From: Anaerolineae bacterium
GTDB taxonomy: Bacteria; Chloroflexota; Anaerolineae; JAAYZQ01
Direction: 5' to 3'
NCBI GenBank assembly: GCA_016926595.1
Contig: JAFGOG010000626.1
Location: 1 to 12,904 of the forward strand
Length of the DNA: 12,904 nucleotides
The notes under the pieces are model-generated. The model worked only from the letters and a program-made list of their open reading frames with translations. It did no database searches and was not told the DNA's origin. The first letter of the stretch is position 1. Every line of letters begins with the position of its first letter. A program made the translations under genes and the position numbers. Of this stretch, positions 7,344 through 12,904 are shown in pieces.

Positions 7344-9725
7344 CTAGGGCTGCTTCTCGATCGAGCAGTAGGGATTGCCATAGAGATAGTATGCCAGCCA
7401 GGTCGAGTTATCGGGGCCCTGGTTGCGGAGGGTCTCGCGGGCTTCCCGCACTGCCCGTCCCAGCGCAGCGCCATTCTGAAAGCTTTGGTAGAAGCACTTG
7501 GCAAATTCGGCTGCCAACTGGTCCGACACTTCCCATCCGCAGCCAATGAATGCCCCGCACTCCATATCGATGAACCGCTTGGCCCAGCCTCCCAGCCCCG
7601 TCAGGGTTGGGCCAGCCTGCCCCGCATGACAGGCGTTAAGAAACACCAGGGGACGATGCTCACTGACCATCTCTTCCAACCCTGCGTCGCGAAAGTTCCT
7701 GGGCACCAGCACGTCGCCATCAGGCAGAACGATGCCCGACTCGTCAGGCCGGGCGGCCTTGAACTGGCCATGGCACGAAAAGTGTAGAACGTCGTACGCT
7801 TTCTCCCGCAGCAGCCTGAACAACTCGGCCCGGTTCTGTGGCAGGTCGAGTTCAACGTCGAGCTCCTGAAAGAGCGCCACCTCTTTGACCGCGGCAGGCA
7901 GATCGGTAGTGGCAGCTACGCAGCAGACGCGGGCGAACCCAATTTCGTTTGCGGGAGGCCGGGCGCCCGCCAGCCACCGGGACAGGCTGAACTTCATGGC
8001 CCACCACACGTCGTCGAGGCGCTCCGGGATGAGATCCCCCCTCTTGGCATAGGGTCTGACCAGCTCCCAGGGGAACGACGGGTCGCTGGAGACGATCAGA
8101 ATGCTCAGCTCCGGCTGCTGGCGAAACTGAACATAGTATCTCTGTAACTCGTGGGGGATCAACTCGTCCCACAGCTCTCCGCCCCAGTCTTCCAGCTCCT
8201 GGATGTTGGGTACCGTGACCTCTCCCGACGCTTCCGCCGGCCTGAGCAGCCGGCTCAGATAGGACCGGGCCATCTCGTCGAGATCGTCCAGCCAGGGCTT
8301 GGCATCAGCCGCCCCCACCGTTCTTACCCCGGCCGGCCGATGAAACAGATCCAGTCGGGGTGCGTGTAGCTCAAAGGTCAGTCGCCCTCCCGTCAAATCC
8401 TTTTCAAAGAACACGCGCAATTCCAGGTCCGGATGGAGGTCGCCCATCTCGAGTGGCTTTTGCTCCCGCGCGAGGAATGCCTGGCGTATCGACTCCAGAA
8501 ACTCGAAGAGTTGGTCCGCTGTGTACCGGGCGGCCAGTTGCTCTGAGATGGCCCGAGTCCACAACGCGCGGAGGGGCTCGCGCCCGACACTGCGCTGGAG
8601 ATCGAGTGCCAGCAACAGAATGGTGGCCTGCCAGTCGGCCCCGGTATCAAAGATGCTAGCGCCTTCCCACCGCACATCCTCCAGCTCAAAGGCCAATGCC
8701 AGCTCCTCACCGCTGGCCAGCGTGAAATGGGCCACATCGTCCTGCCACTCTGTGCGCTCGGCCAACCAGGCCAGGAGGATATAGATCAACAGAGACCGCC
8801 ACGGGCCTTCCTGGCATAGGGGGCGCTCCAGGCGCGGGGGGAGGTGACCTGATTGGCGCAGCAGCAAAGCCGGAGATAGATGGAACCGCTCCCCCACGTC
8901 CGGCCGCCGCTCGGCCTGATGGACCATGCGCAGCTCGTCATAGCCGACCAGAATAGGATCCGTAAAGGCCTCGAGCTGCGCCGCCAGCGCTTGCTGGCGC
9001 GCCTCCAGGGTCTCGGCCGGCCCGCCAAAGGAATGGATCCTGAAGAAATCACCTCGATATGCTTCGGTGGGCTCGTGGAACAGCAGCAAGAGGGGCTGGC
9101 TCGCCGCCTGGGCCACGCGTTCCAGAAAACTATGAAAACTGCTGAATGATGCAGCCATCGACGCCGGGTCCCGCCAGATCAGAACCGACACGTTTCCGGA
9201 CAGGCGCGGGAACTCGGCCAGGACATGTTGTGCTACCAACTCGGATTTGTCGAGAGACATTTCCAGGAAGAAAATCTGGCCCGCAGGGTCACAAACCTCT
9301 AGCTCTTTCAGCACCGACAGGCAATCGGCGATGGGGTCTCGACCGGGAGGCCAATAGTGATCGAACGCGTATTGGTCCAGGCGCTGCTTCCAGTCCAGTA
9401 AGACGTTTTCGCACTTGCCAGCCAGGGCGCCCTGGGCACCAAGATCCTTGATGACATCCCAGTCGAACCAGTCGACTACGGAACCGGGTACAAAGTCGAT
9501 CAGTGGTTGCTCATATGCGAGCAATCGGCACGTGTGCAGAGCTCTGCCGGCGCGCTTGCGCAGGAAGTGAATAATCTCCCGAGTCTGCTCACTGCCCAAA
9601 TCCTTCAGCCGCACGCTTTTGATCCCAACATAGTGGGCGTCATCCTGCGGTTCCACGCCCTGGTGGTCAAAGAGCCGATACAGAAGGACGATTGGATTAA
9701 TAGATGGATCCAAAGAGATGGTCAT
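7344..9725 (-). CDS. CHAT-domain protease with large unassigned N-terminal region
   Basis: A 793-aa protein. The C-terminal ~250 residues form a CHAT domain, a caspase-fold protease family. The segment ILIVSSDPSFPWELV (about 535-560) is the typical opening. His652 in LHFSCHGQF and Cys699 in FLNACHAGQ give an intact dyad. The family's usual final strands follow, with GCGWEVSD, then AVREARETLR and WLAYYLYGNPY at the C-terminus. The first ~535 residues are not TPR repeats, show no Walker A motif and match no family I recognise. They are mixed alpha/beta, with Trp-rich stretches. In other bacteria CHAT proteases are fused to sensor or partner-binding domains, and this half probably has such a role here. 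It is the second gene of the operon, 20 bases after the first. It likely acts in the cytoplasm, upstream of or alongside the two caspases; that order is inferred. Confidence 0.9.
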   Translation of the reverse strand: MTISLDPSINPIVLLYRLFDHQGVEPQDDAHYVGIKSVRLKDLGSEQTREIIHFLRKRAGRALHTCRLLAYEQPLIDFVPGSVVDWFDWDVIKDLGAQGALAGKCENVLLDWKQRLDQYAFDHYWPPGRDPIADCLSVLKELEVCDPAGQIFFLEMSLDKSELVAQHVLAEFPRLSGNVSVLIWRDPASMAASFSSFHSFLERVAQAASQPLLLLFHEPTEAYRGDFFRIHSFGGPAETLEARQQALAAQLEAFTDPILVGYDELRMVHQAERRPDVGERFHLSPALLLRQSGHLPPRLERPLCQEGPWRSLLIYILLAWLAERTEWQDDVAHFTLASGEELALAFELEDVRWEGASIFDTGADWQATILLLALDLQRSVGREPLRALWTRAISEQLAARYTADQLFEFLESIRQAFLAREQKPLEMGDLHPDLELRVFFEKDLTGGRLTFELHAPRLDLFHRPAGVRTVGAADAKPWLDDLDEMARSYLSRLLRPAEASGEVTVPNIQELEDWGGELWDELIPHELQRYYVQFRQQPELSILIVSSDPSFPWELVRPYAKRGDLIPERLDDVWWAMKFSLSRWLAGARPPANEIGFARVCCVAATTDLPAAVKEVALFQELDVELDLPQNRAELFRLLREKAYDVLHFSCHGQFKAARPDESGIVLPDGDVLVPRNFRDAGLEEMVSEHRPLVFLNACHAGQAGPTLTGLGGWAKRFIDMECGAFIGCGWEVSDQLAAEFAKCFYQSFQNGAALGRAVREARETLRNQGPDNSTWLAYYLYGNPYCSIEKQP

Positions 9726-9740
9726 GGGATCGATAGTTTT

Positions 9741-9746
9741 CTCCTT
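9741..9746 (-). promoter_or_regulatory. Ribosome binding site of the CHAT gene, touching the previous stop codon
   Basis: AAGGAG on the minus strand shares a base with the TGA stop (9746-9748) of the preceding gene. The spacing to the ATG at 9725 is long, about 15 bases, so translation may depend partly on ribosomes arriving from the upstream gene. Confidence 0.5.
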
Positions 9747-10810
9747 CAGGACAACGCCAGGTCCAGTTCGCCGGCCGCTTCCCGCAAAGAAGGCAGCCTA
9801 GCCATGTCGATGGGTGTCAGCATCCTGGTACGGTTCTCGAGTTTGGATCCCTTGGCCAGGATATAGCGTTCGCCTTCTTCCTCGGCAAGGATCCAGGTAC
9901 GGCCATACTGGCTGATCGGGGCTGTGAAACTGATCTCGCCCAGGTGGAGAGTCACTTTTGGATCGCCGGCCTTGGCCGAAACTGCCTCGGCAAGGGCTTT
10001 AACTTCGGCAGTGGGCAGACGCTCTTCTCTGCCTATCATGCGACCCTCGTCGGCCAGAGAGCGAATCCGCGGCGCTCTTTCAAATTCTTCTGCAAGTTTC
10101 TCCCTGGTCTCTTCCGGCAGTTCTTCGATCGTCGCAGTCTGGAGCGGTACATATTCGGACACACGCTCGCCGAGATCCAGGAATTCTAGCCAATACTGTG
10201 TTTCCCCCAGTTCGTCAAAGACGCGAATGGTGTTATCGTCGAACTGTCCGTCCTGGAAGTATGGATAGAGCGCCCCCTTTTTGGTTTTCTCTACGATGGC
10301 ATCCTCGATCTTGCGAAACAGCTCGGCAGCCGTAATCTGCGAGATGTCCTCGAAATCGCATTTGAAGACAAAGACACAGTTCCTGGTCAACGATTTGTGC
10401 AGCATGCCGCGCGAAATGAGAAAAATGAGAACGCCCTCGCGCACGCCCCGGATGCCCATGTACCGTTCGGCCAGGGCGACGGATTGGGCTTGCACCGTCT
10501 CCCGGTCGTCGGCCTGCAAGAGCGCCTTCAGATGGGATTGCCCCTCATTCTCTTTGCCATCAGAATAGGTCCTAAAGGTGAGAAGCCGCGAGGTCGGGTT
10601 GTTGGCATATTGATAGACCCGCTTCTCAACAAGGTCGCGTTGCAGCACGCCCAGGACACGTTGCAGGTTCTGCGCGCTCTCGATCTCGGTGGCATCGGCT
10701 ACCTTCAGTTCCTGGGCGACGAGACCCTGGGCCTTCTCCGGGCGATGGCACTTGAAGATTGCGACGTACTGCGAGCTCCACTGGAGTGCGGTGATTCTTT
10801 CCCCGGCCAT
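9746..10810 (-). CDS. Uncharacterised protein, first gene of the protease operon (DUF3900-like resemblance)
   Basis: A 354-aa soluble protein with no signal peptide or membrane helix. I do not recognise it with certainty. Three stretches recall the DUF3900 family of Bacillus from memory only: VREGVLIFLISRGMLHK followed by CVFVFKCDFED; an acidic, helical middle (about residues 235-265); and a C-terminal part with LGEISFTAPISQYGRTW and YILAKGS. That family has no known function and a similar length. No protease, nuclease or nucleotide-binding motif is visible. As the promoter-proximal gene it has the strongest ribosome site in the operon (AGGAGGTGA). It is tightly linked to the CHAT gene, so it may be the sensor, regulator or substrate of the proteases. 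That is inference from position only. Confidence 0.85.
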   Translation of the reverse strand: MAGERITALQWSSQYVAIFKCHRPEKAQGLVAQELKVADATEIESAQNLQRVLGVLQRDLVEKRVYQYANNPTSRLLTFRTYSDGKENEGQSHLKALLQADDRETVQAQSVALAERYMGIRGVREGVLIFLISRGMLHKSLTRNCVFVFKCDFEDISQITAAELFRKIEDAIVEKTKKGALYPYFQDGQFDDNTIRVFDELGETQYWLEFLDLGERVSEYVPLQTATIEELPEETREKLAEEFERAPRIRSLADEGRMIGREERLPTAEVKALAEAVSAKAGDPKVTLHLGEISFTAPISQYGRTWILAEEEGERYILAKGSKLENRTRMLTPIDMARLPSLREAAGELDLALS

Positions 10811-10814
10811 ACGT

Positions 10815-10823
10815 TCACCTCCT
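10815..10823 (-). promoter_or_regulatory. Strong ribosome binding site of the first operon gene
   Basis: AGGAGGTGA on the minus strand, with AGGAGG ending 7 bases before the ATG at 10810. It is a near-consensus Shine-Dalgarno and fixes the start. Confidence 0.8.
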
Positions 10824-10835
10824 GGGGCATGACGC

Positions 10836-10901
10836 TCACGCAGAGCGAACCATATCCGGCATCTTTTGCGGCGCCGAGAACCCGGCCGCCAGATCTATCA
10901 T
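10836..10901 (-). other. Possible 21-codon leader ORF
   Basis: An ATG at 10901 opens a frame of 21 codons (MIDLAAGFSAPQKMPDMVRS then A) ending in TGA at 10836-10838, 25 bases before the first operon gene. The ATG lies about 3 bases after the predicted transcription start, so it would be a near-leaderless mRNA start. It might tune translation of the operon. It is short and has no Shine-Dalgarno, so chance is a real alternative. Confidence 0.25.
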
Positions 10902-10910
10902 GGTTCCATT

Positions 10911-10938
10911 ATTATACCACATTCTGCGAAGTTGAAAA
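10911..10938 (-). promoter_or_regulatory. Extended -10 promoter of the protease operon
   Basis: On the minus strand TGGTATAAT (10911-10919) gives a perfect -10 hexamer with the TGn extension. TTTTCA (10933-10938) matches 4 of 6 bases of a -35 box at a 16-base spacing. Transcription should start near 10904, giving a leader of about 94 bases before the ATG at 10810. No second promoter of similar quality was seen between the four genes. Confidence 0.65.
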
Positions 10939-11004
10939 GAGGACCCCGGAACGACTTGGTTGCAAAGGCGATCATTGACAGGAGGTGCAAGGACATGCAC
11001 AGCA

Positions 11005-11033
11005 AGCCGGGACACCGCCCATGGTGCCCGGCT
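11005..11033 (-). terminator. Hairpin after the aldo/keto reductase gene
   Basis: AGCCGGG.CACC (one bulged A) pairs with GGTGCCCGGCT around a six-base loop, an 11-bp G+C-rich stem. It lies about 38 bases beyond the reductase stop (11071-11073) and about 67 bases before the protease-operon -35. It probably separates the two transcripts. The bases that follow on the minus strand are TTGCTGTG, not a clear T run, so this is only a candidate terminator. Confidence 0.45.
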
Positions 11034-11070
11034 CGCTACGCCCCGGCGTTCTTGGGTACGAGGGTACGGT

Positions 11071-12225
11071 CTATGCCGCCGAATCTTCCTCCTGGCACAA
11101 CACGTCGTGCGCCTTGGCCAGCCACTCCGGGATCTCGATCATCTGCGGGCACTTTTCCAGGCATTCGCCGCACTCGATGCACAGGTTGGCCCGCTCGTCC
11201 TCGGCCAGCCAGTTGTAGAACATTTGCGCCCGGCCCTCGTCGCCGTACATCATCAGCTCGTTATAGATCTCGAACACGCGCGGGATCTTGACACCGTTAG
11301 GGCAGGGCTGGCAGTAGTCGCACTTGGTGCAGGGGATGGGGCACAGGGCCTCGTAGGCCTCCTTCACCCGAGCGAAGAGGGCCAGCTCCTCGTCGCTCAG
11401 GGTGCCCACGCCCGCGCGCCCGGCGCTCTCGACGTTCTCTACCACGTGCTCCATGGCGCTCATGCCGCTGAGCACGACGCTGACCTCCGGCTGGTTCCAA
11501 ACCCACTGCAGCGCCCACTCGGCCGGGGTGCGCTCTACGGGGGCCTCGTCCCAGATGGCCTGCACGGTGGGCGGCACAGTGCCCGACAGCCGGCCGCCGC
11601 GGATGGGCTCCATGACGACCACGGCCAGGCCTTTGCCGGCGGCGTACTTGAGGCCCTTGGTGCCGGCCTGCTCTTCGATGTCCATGTAGTTGTACTGAAT
11701 TTGGCAGAAAAGCCAAAGGTCAGACGCATCAACAATCTCCTGGAAGACCTCGTACTTGTCGTGGAAGGAAAACCCCAGGTGGCCAATGCGGCCGTCGGCC
11801 AGGGCACCTTCGGCCCATCGCAGCACATCCAAATCTCGTACCTTGGCCCAAGTCCGGGCGTTCAGAGAGTGAAGCAGGTAGAAGTCGACGTGGTCCGTCT
11901 GCAGGCGCTCTAGTTGCTCGTCAAGGAATCGGTCAAAGTCCTCGGAAGCTTCCACCTTCCAGCAGGGCATCTTGGTTGCCAGTTTGACGCGTTCCCGGTA
12001 ACCGTCTTGCAGGGCACGGCCCAGGAATAGCTCGCTGGTCTCACGGTGATAGGGGTAAGCAGTGTCGACATAATTCACACCGTGGTCGATGGAGTAGCGG
12101 ACCATGCGCGTGGCTTCCAGCTCGTTGATATGGCCGGGGTCGTCATCGACGATGGGCAGGCGCATTGCGCCAAAACCGAGTGCTGACGGCTGCCAATCAA
12201 GCCTTCCAAATGTACGATACTTCAT
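11071..12225 (-). CDS. Aldo/keto reductase with C-terminal 4Fe-4S domain
   Basis: A 384-aa oxidoreductase. Residues 1-275 form the aldo/keto reductase barrel. The opening MKYRTFGRLDWQPSALGFG is typical. The usual catalytic set is visible: Asp54 and Tyr59 in VDTAYPY, Lys85 in LATK, and His119 in YLLHS. The tail carries two ferredoxin-like cysteine groups: C.KC.YC.PCP (about residue 300) and C.EC.ECLEKCP (about 350). This predicts NAD(P)H-dependent carbonyl chemistry coupled to iron-sulphur clusters, as in many anaerobes. The substrate is unknown. Shine-Dalgarno AAAGGAGG (12232-12239) lies 6 bases before the ATG. It is apparently a single-gene transcript, separated from the protease operon by 260 bases. 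Its middle is homologous to the fragment at 1-95. Confidence 0.95.
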   Translation of the reverse strand: MKYRTFGRLDWQPSALGFGAMRLPIVDDDPGHINELEATRMVRYSIDHGVNYVDTAYPYHRETSELFLGRALQDGYRERVKLATKMPCWKVEASEDFDRFLDEQLERLQTDHVDFYLLHSLNARTWAKVRDLDVLRWAEGALADGRIGHLGFSFHDKYEVFQEIVDASDLWLFCQIQYNYMDIEEQAGTKGLKYAAGKGLAVVVMEPIRGGRLSGTVPPTVQAIWDEAPVERTPAEWALQWVWNQPEVSVVLSGMSAMEHVVENVESAGRAGVGTLSDEELALFARVKEAYEALCPIPCTKCDYCQPCPNGVKIPRVFEIYNELMMYGDEGRAQMFYNWLAEDERANLCIECGECLEKCPQMIEIPEWLAKAHDVLCQEEDSAA

Positions 12226-12231
12226 AACCGG

Positions 12232-12239
12232 CCTCCTTT
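12232..12239 (-). promoter_or_regulatory. Ribosome binding site of the aldo/keto reductase
   Basis: AAAGGAGG on the minus strand, 6 bases before the ATG at 12225. It is a near-ideal Shine-Dalgarno and sets this start. Confidence 0.8.
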
Positions 12240-12263
12240 AGTATATGTTGATGGATTGAGGCG

Positions 12264-12280
12264 ATGCCGGCGTACGGCAT
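12264..12280. repeat. Inverted repeat ATGCCG-n5-CGGCAT upstream of the reductase
   Basis: Perfect 6-base arms around GCGTA, 38 bases upstream of the reductase ATG. A GATAAT sequence on the minus strand (12283-12288) could be a -10 box, which would put the repeat at the transcription start or in the leader. It could be an operator or a leader hairpin; the sequence does not say which. Confidence 0.4.
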
Positions 12281-12309
12281 ACATTATCGGTAGCCGCCCA
12301 CCGGCAGAG

Positions 12310-12325
12310 TGACCCATTGGGGTCA
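12310..12325. repeat. Palindrome TGACCC-n4-GGGTCA
   Basis: Perfect 6-base arms around ATTG, about 85 bases upstream of the reductase ATG. The symmetry and size fit the site of a dimeric DNA-binding regulator. It lies between the divergent reductase gene and the plus-strand operon, so it could serve either one. Confidence 0.4.
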
Positions 12326-12466
12326 ATCACCAGGCTTCCTAGGTGCCAATCCTACCTCGGATTGGCCGGAGATGGCCACGATGACGGGTAGGATTCTAAC
12401 ACATTTGGCCTCAAACGGCAAAAGCTTCTCGCGTGTTCCATGACGTTCCGGTAGGAGTCGTGTGAG

Positions 12467-12508
12467 GAGTCCCAGAACTGTCCCAAAGAGTCCCCACGAG
12501 TCCCACGA
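12467..12508 (+). repeat. Three GAGTCCC direct repeats with helical spacing
   Basis: GAGTCCC starts at 12467, 12488 and 12498, spaced 21 and 10 bases apart, so about two turns and one turn of the helix. The last two extend to GAGTCCCCACGA and GAGTCCCACGA. A partial copy, GAGTC, lies at 12455. The array ends 5 bases before the extended -10 of the plus-strand operon, the place expected for a regulator's binding sites. No other clear signal was seen between the array and the palindrome at 12310. Confidence 0.45.
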
Positions 12509-12512
12509 AATG

Positions 12513-12521
12513 TGGTACAGT
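12513..12521 (+). promoter_or_regulatory. Possible extended -10 of the right-hand operon
   Basis: TGGTACAGT has a TGn extension and a -10 hexamer matching TATAAT at 4 of 6 positions. No good -35 is seen, but extended -10 promoters often lack one. Transcription would begin near 12528, about 34 bases before the preferred ATG at 12562. Confidence 0.4.
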
Positions 12522-12561
12522 ATGTGTGTGCAATCAACAGGCATGGAGGCTGAGAACAGCG

Positions 12562-12762
12562 ATGCGCGAAACCAAACAAGTCGCCCGTGAGGATTTGGCT
12601 GTGGAAGCACTTGAGGAGTTCACGCCTGAGGACCGACAACGGCGTCTAGGAGAGGTCTATGGACTGCTGGTTTCACTGGCCAGGCAGAAAAGGGCCAGGC
12701 AAGAGCAAACAGGCGATCCTGCTCAGATGCCAAGCATCAGTCCTGTAGTCACAGAGGCATAA
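12562..12762 (+). CDS. Small hypothetical protein (66 aa)
   Basis: Begins MRETKQVAREDLAVEAL and ends in TAA. It is helix-prone and charged, with EFTPEDRQRRLGEVYGLL in the middle and a basic stretch ARQKRARQ near residue 50. No family is recognised. I chose the ATG at 12562 because GGAGG (12545-12549) lies 12 bases before it. A GTG at 12526 would give 78 aa but lies at the predicted transcription start and has no ribosome site. The next gene starts 5 bases after its stop, so the two are co-transcribed and possibly co-translated. It may be a helper of the following protein; that is a guess from position. Confidence 0.6.
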   Translation: MRETKQVAREDLAVEALEEFTPEDRQRRLGEVYGLLVSLARQKRARQEQTGDPAQMPSISPVVTEA

Positions 12763-12767
12763 GACGC

Positions 12768-12904
12768 ATGCCCAACAACCATAGGCCGCAAGTAGATGAC
12801 ATCTACGCCAGTCTCGACGTCGAAACCCGCATCGTGGTCCAGCAGCGCACCAGCGAGATCAAGACGCTGATGCGCCGCACGGCCCAGGACATCGTCGACA
12901 TCGG
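12768..12904 (+). CDS. Partial DUF3102-like protein (start only)
   Basis: An ATG at 12768 opens a frame that runs off the window after 45 codons. It reads MPNNHRPQVDDIYASLDVE and goes on to IVVQQRTSEIKTLMRRTAQD and IVDIG. The pattern of a polar lead, then EIK.L.RRTAQDI.DIG, recalls the beginning of DUF3102 proteins, which continue with a G..L...K..L.HG.F..W segment that would lie outside the window. Such proteins are common in Chloroflexota, cyanobacteria and on plasmids, sometimes near ParB-like functions. The upstream small gene ends only 5 bases before, so it is the second gene of that operon. The family call rests on 45 residues. Confidence 0.55.
   Translation, partial: MPNNHRPQVDDIYASLDVETRIVVQQRTSEIKTLMRRTAQDIVDI

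Noticed and set aside
7344..9725. Possible TPR-CHAT protease of the type III-E CRISPR (Craspase) kind
   Set aside because: No TPR periodicity is seen in the N-terminal region, and no CRISPR array or Cas gene is in the window.
229..10810. Gasdermin-type or other pore-forming effector beside the proteases
   Set aside because: None of the four proteins shows a membrane-active or gasdermin-like segment, and no extra gene fits in the 20-51 base gaps. A partner could lie outside the window.
10979..11291. A plus-strand ATG at 10995 preceded by AGGAGGTG
   Set aside because: The Shine-Dalgarno match is good, but the frame runs antisense through the hairpin and the conserved iron-sulphur end of the reductase gene and encodes a Pro/Arg-rich composition with no family pattern.
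12323..12639. Two overlapping 95-aa frames on the minus strand
   Set aside because: They cover the intergenic control region and the start of a plus-strand gene, lack ribosome sites and show no conserved motif.

Overview
The window looks like bacterial chromosome of moderately high G+C. No rRNA, tRNA, CRISPR array or transposase was seen. The taxon cannot be fixed from sequence alone. A ferredoxin-fused aldo/keto reductase, a large WD40-caspase and a DUF3102-like start together recall Chloroflexota (or cyanobacteria), but this is inference.

Layout. Bases 1-95 (minus) hold an internal piece of an aldo/keto reductase that stops abruptly and has no start codon. Bases 229-10810 hold four genes on the minus strand, closely spaced at 20 to 51 bases, so they read as one operon transcribed right to left. 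In transcription order these are: (i) a 354-aa protein of unknown function with some resemblance to DUF3900; (ii) a 793-aa protein ending in a CHAT (caspase-like) protease domain; (iii) a 681-aa caspase-family protease with a beta-rich tail; (iv) a 1660-aa protein with 21 WD40 blades, two copies of a linker module, an Ig-like segment, a caspase domain and a TolB-like tail. A good extended -10 promoter (10911-10938) lies upstream of the first gene, with a possible 21-codon near-leaderless leader ORF. Bases 11071-12225 (minus) encode an intact aldo/keto reductase with two 4Fe-4S motifs, whose central part is homologous to the fragment at 1-95. On the plus strand, 12562-12904 begins another operon: a 66-aa hypothetical protein, then the first 45 residues of a probable DUF3102 protein, preceded by phased GAGTCCC direct repeats and an extended -10 element.

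How the genes may work together. Three proteins of one operon each carry an apparently intact His/Cys dyad of the caspase fold (clan CD): H652/C699 in CHAT, H109/C162 in the middle protein, H1362/C1420 in the WD40 protein. Such co-occurrence suggests a stepwise proteolytic signalling system, comparable in logic to bacterial conflict or programmed-death systems. The WD40 array would serve as an apoptosome-like scaffold or sensor. No pore-former, nuclease or other obvious killer gene is encoded between them, so the substrate is unknown. The operon lies between two aldo/keto reductase homologues, one intact and one broken, which hints that it was inserted or rearranged there.
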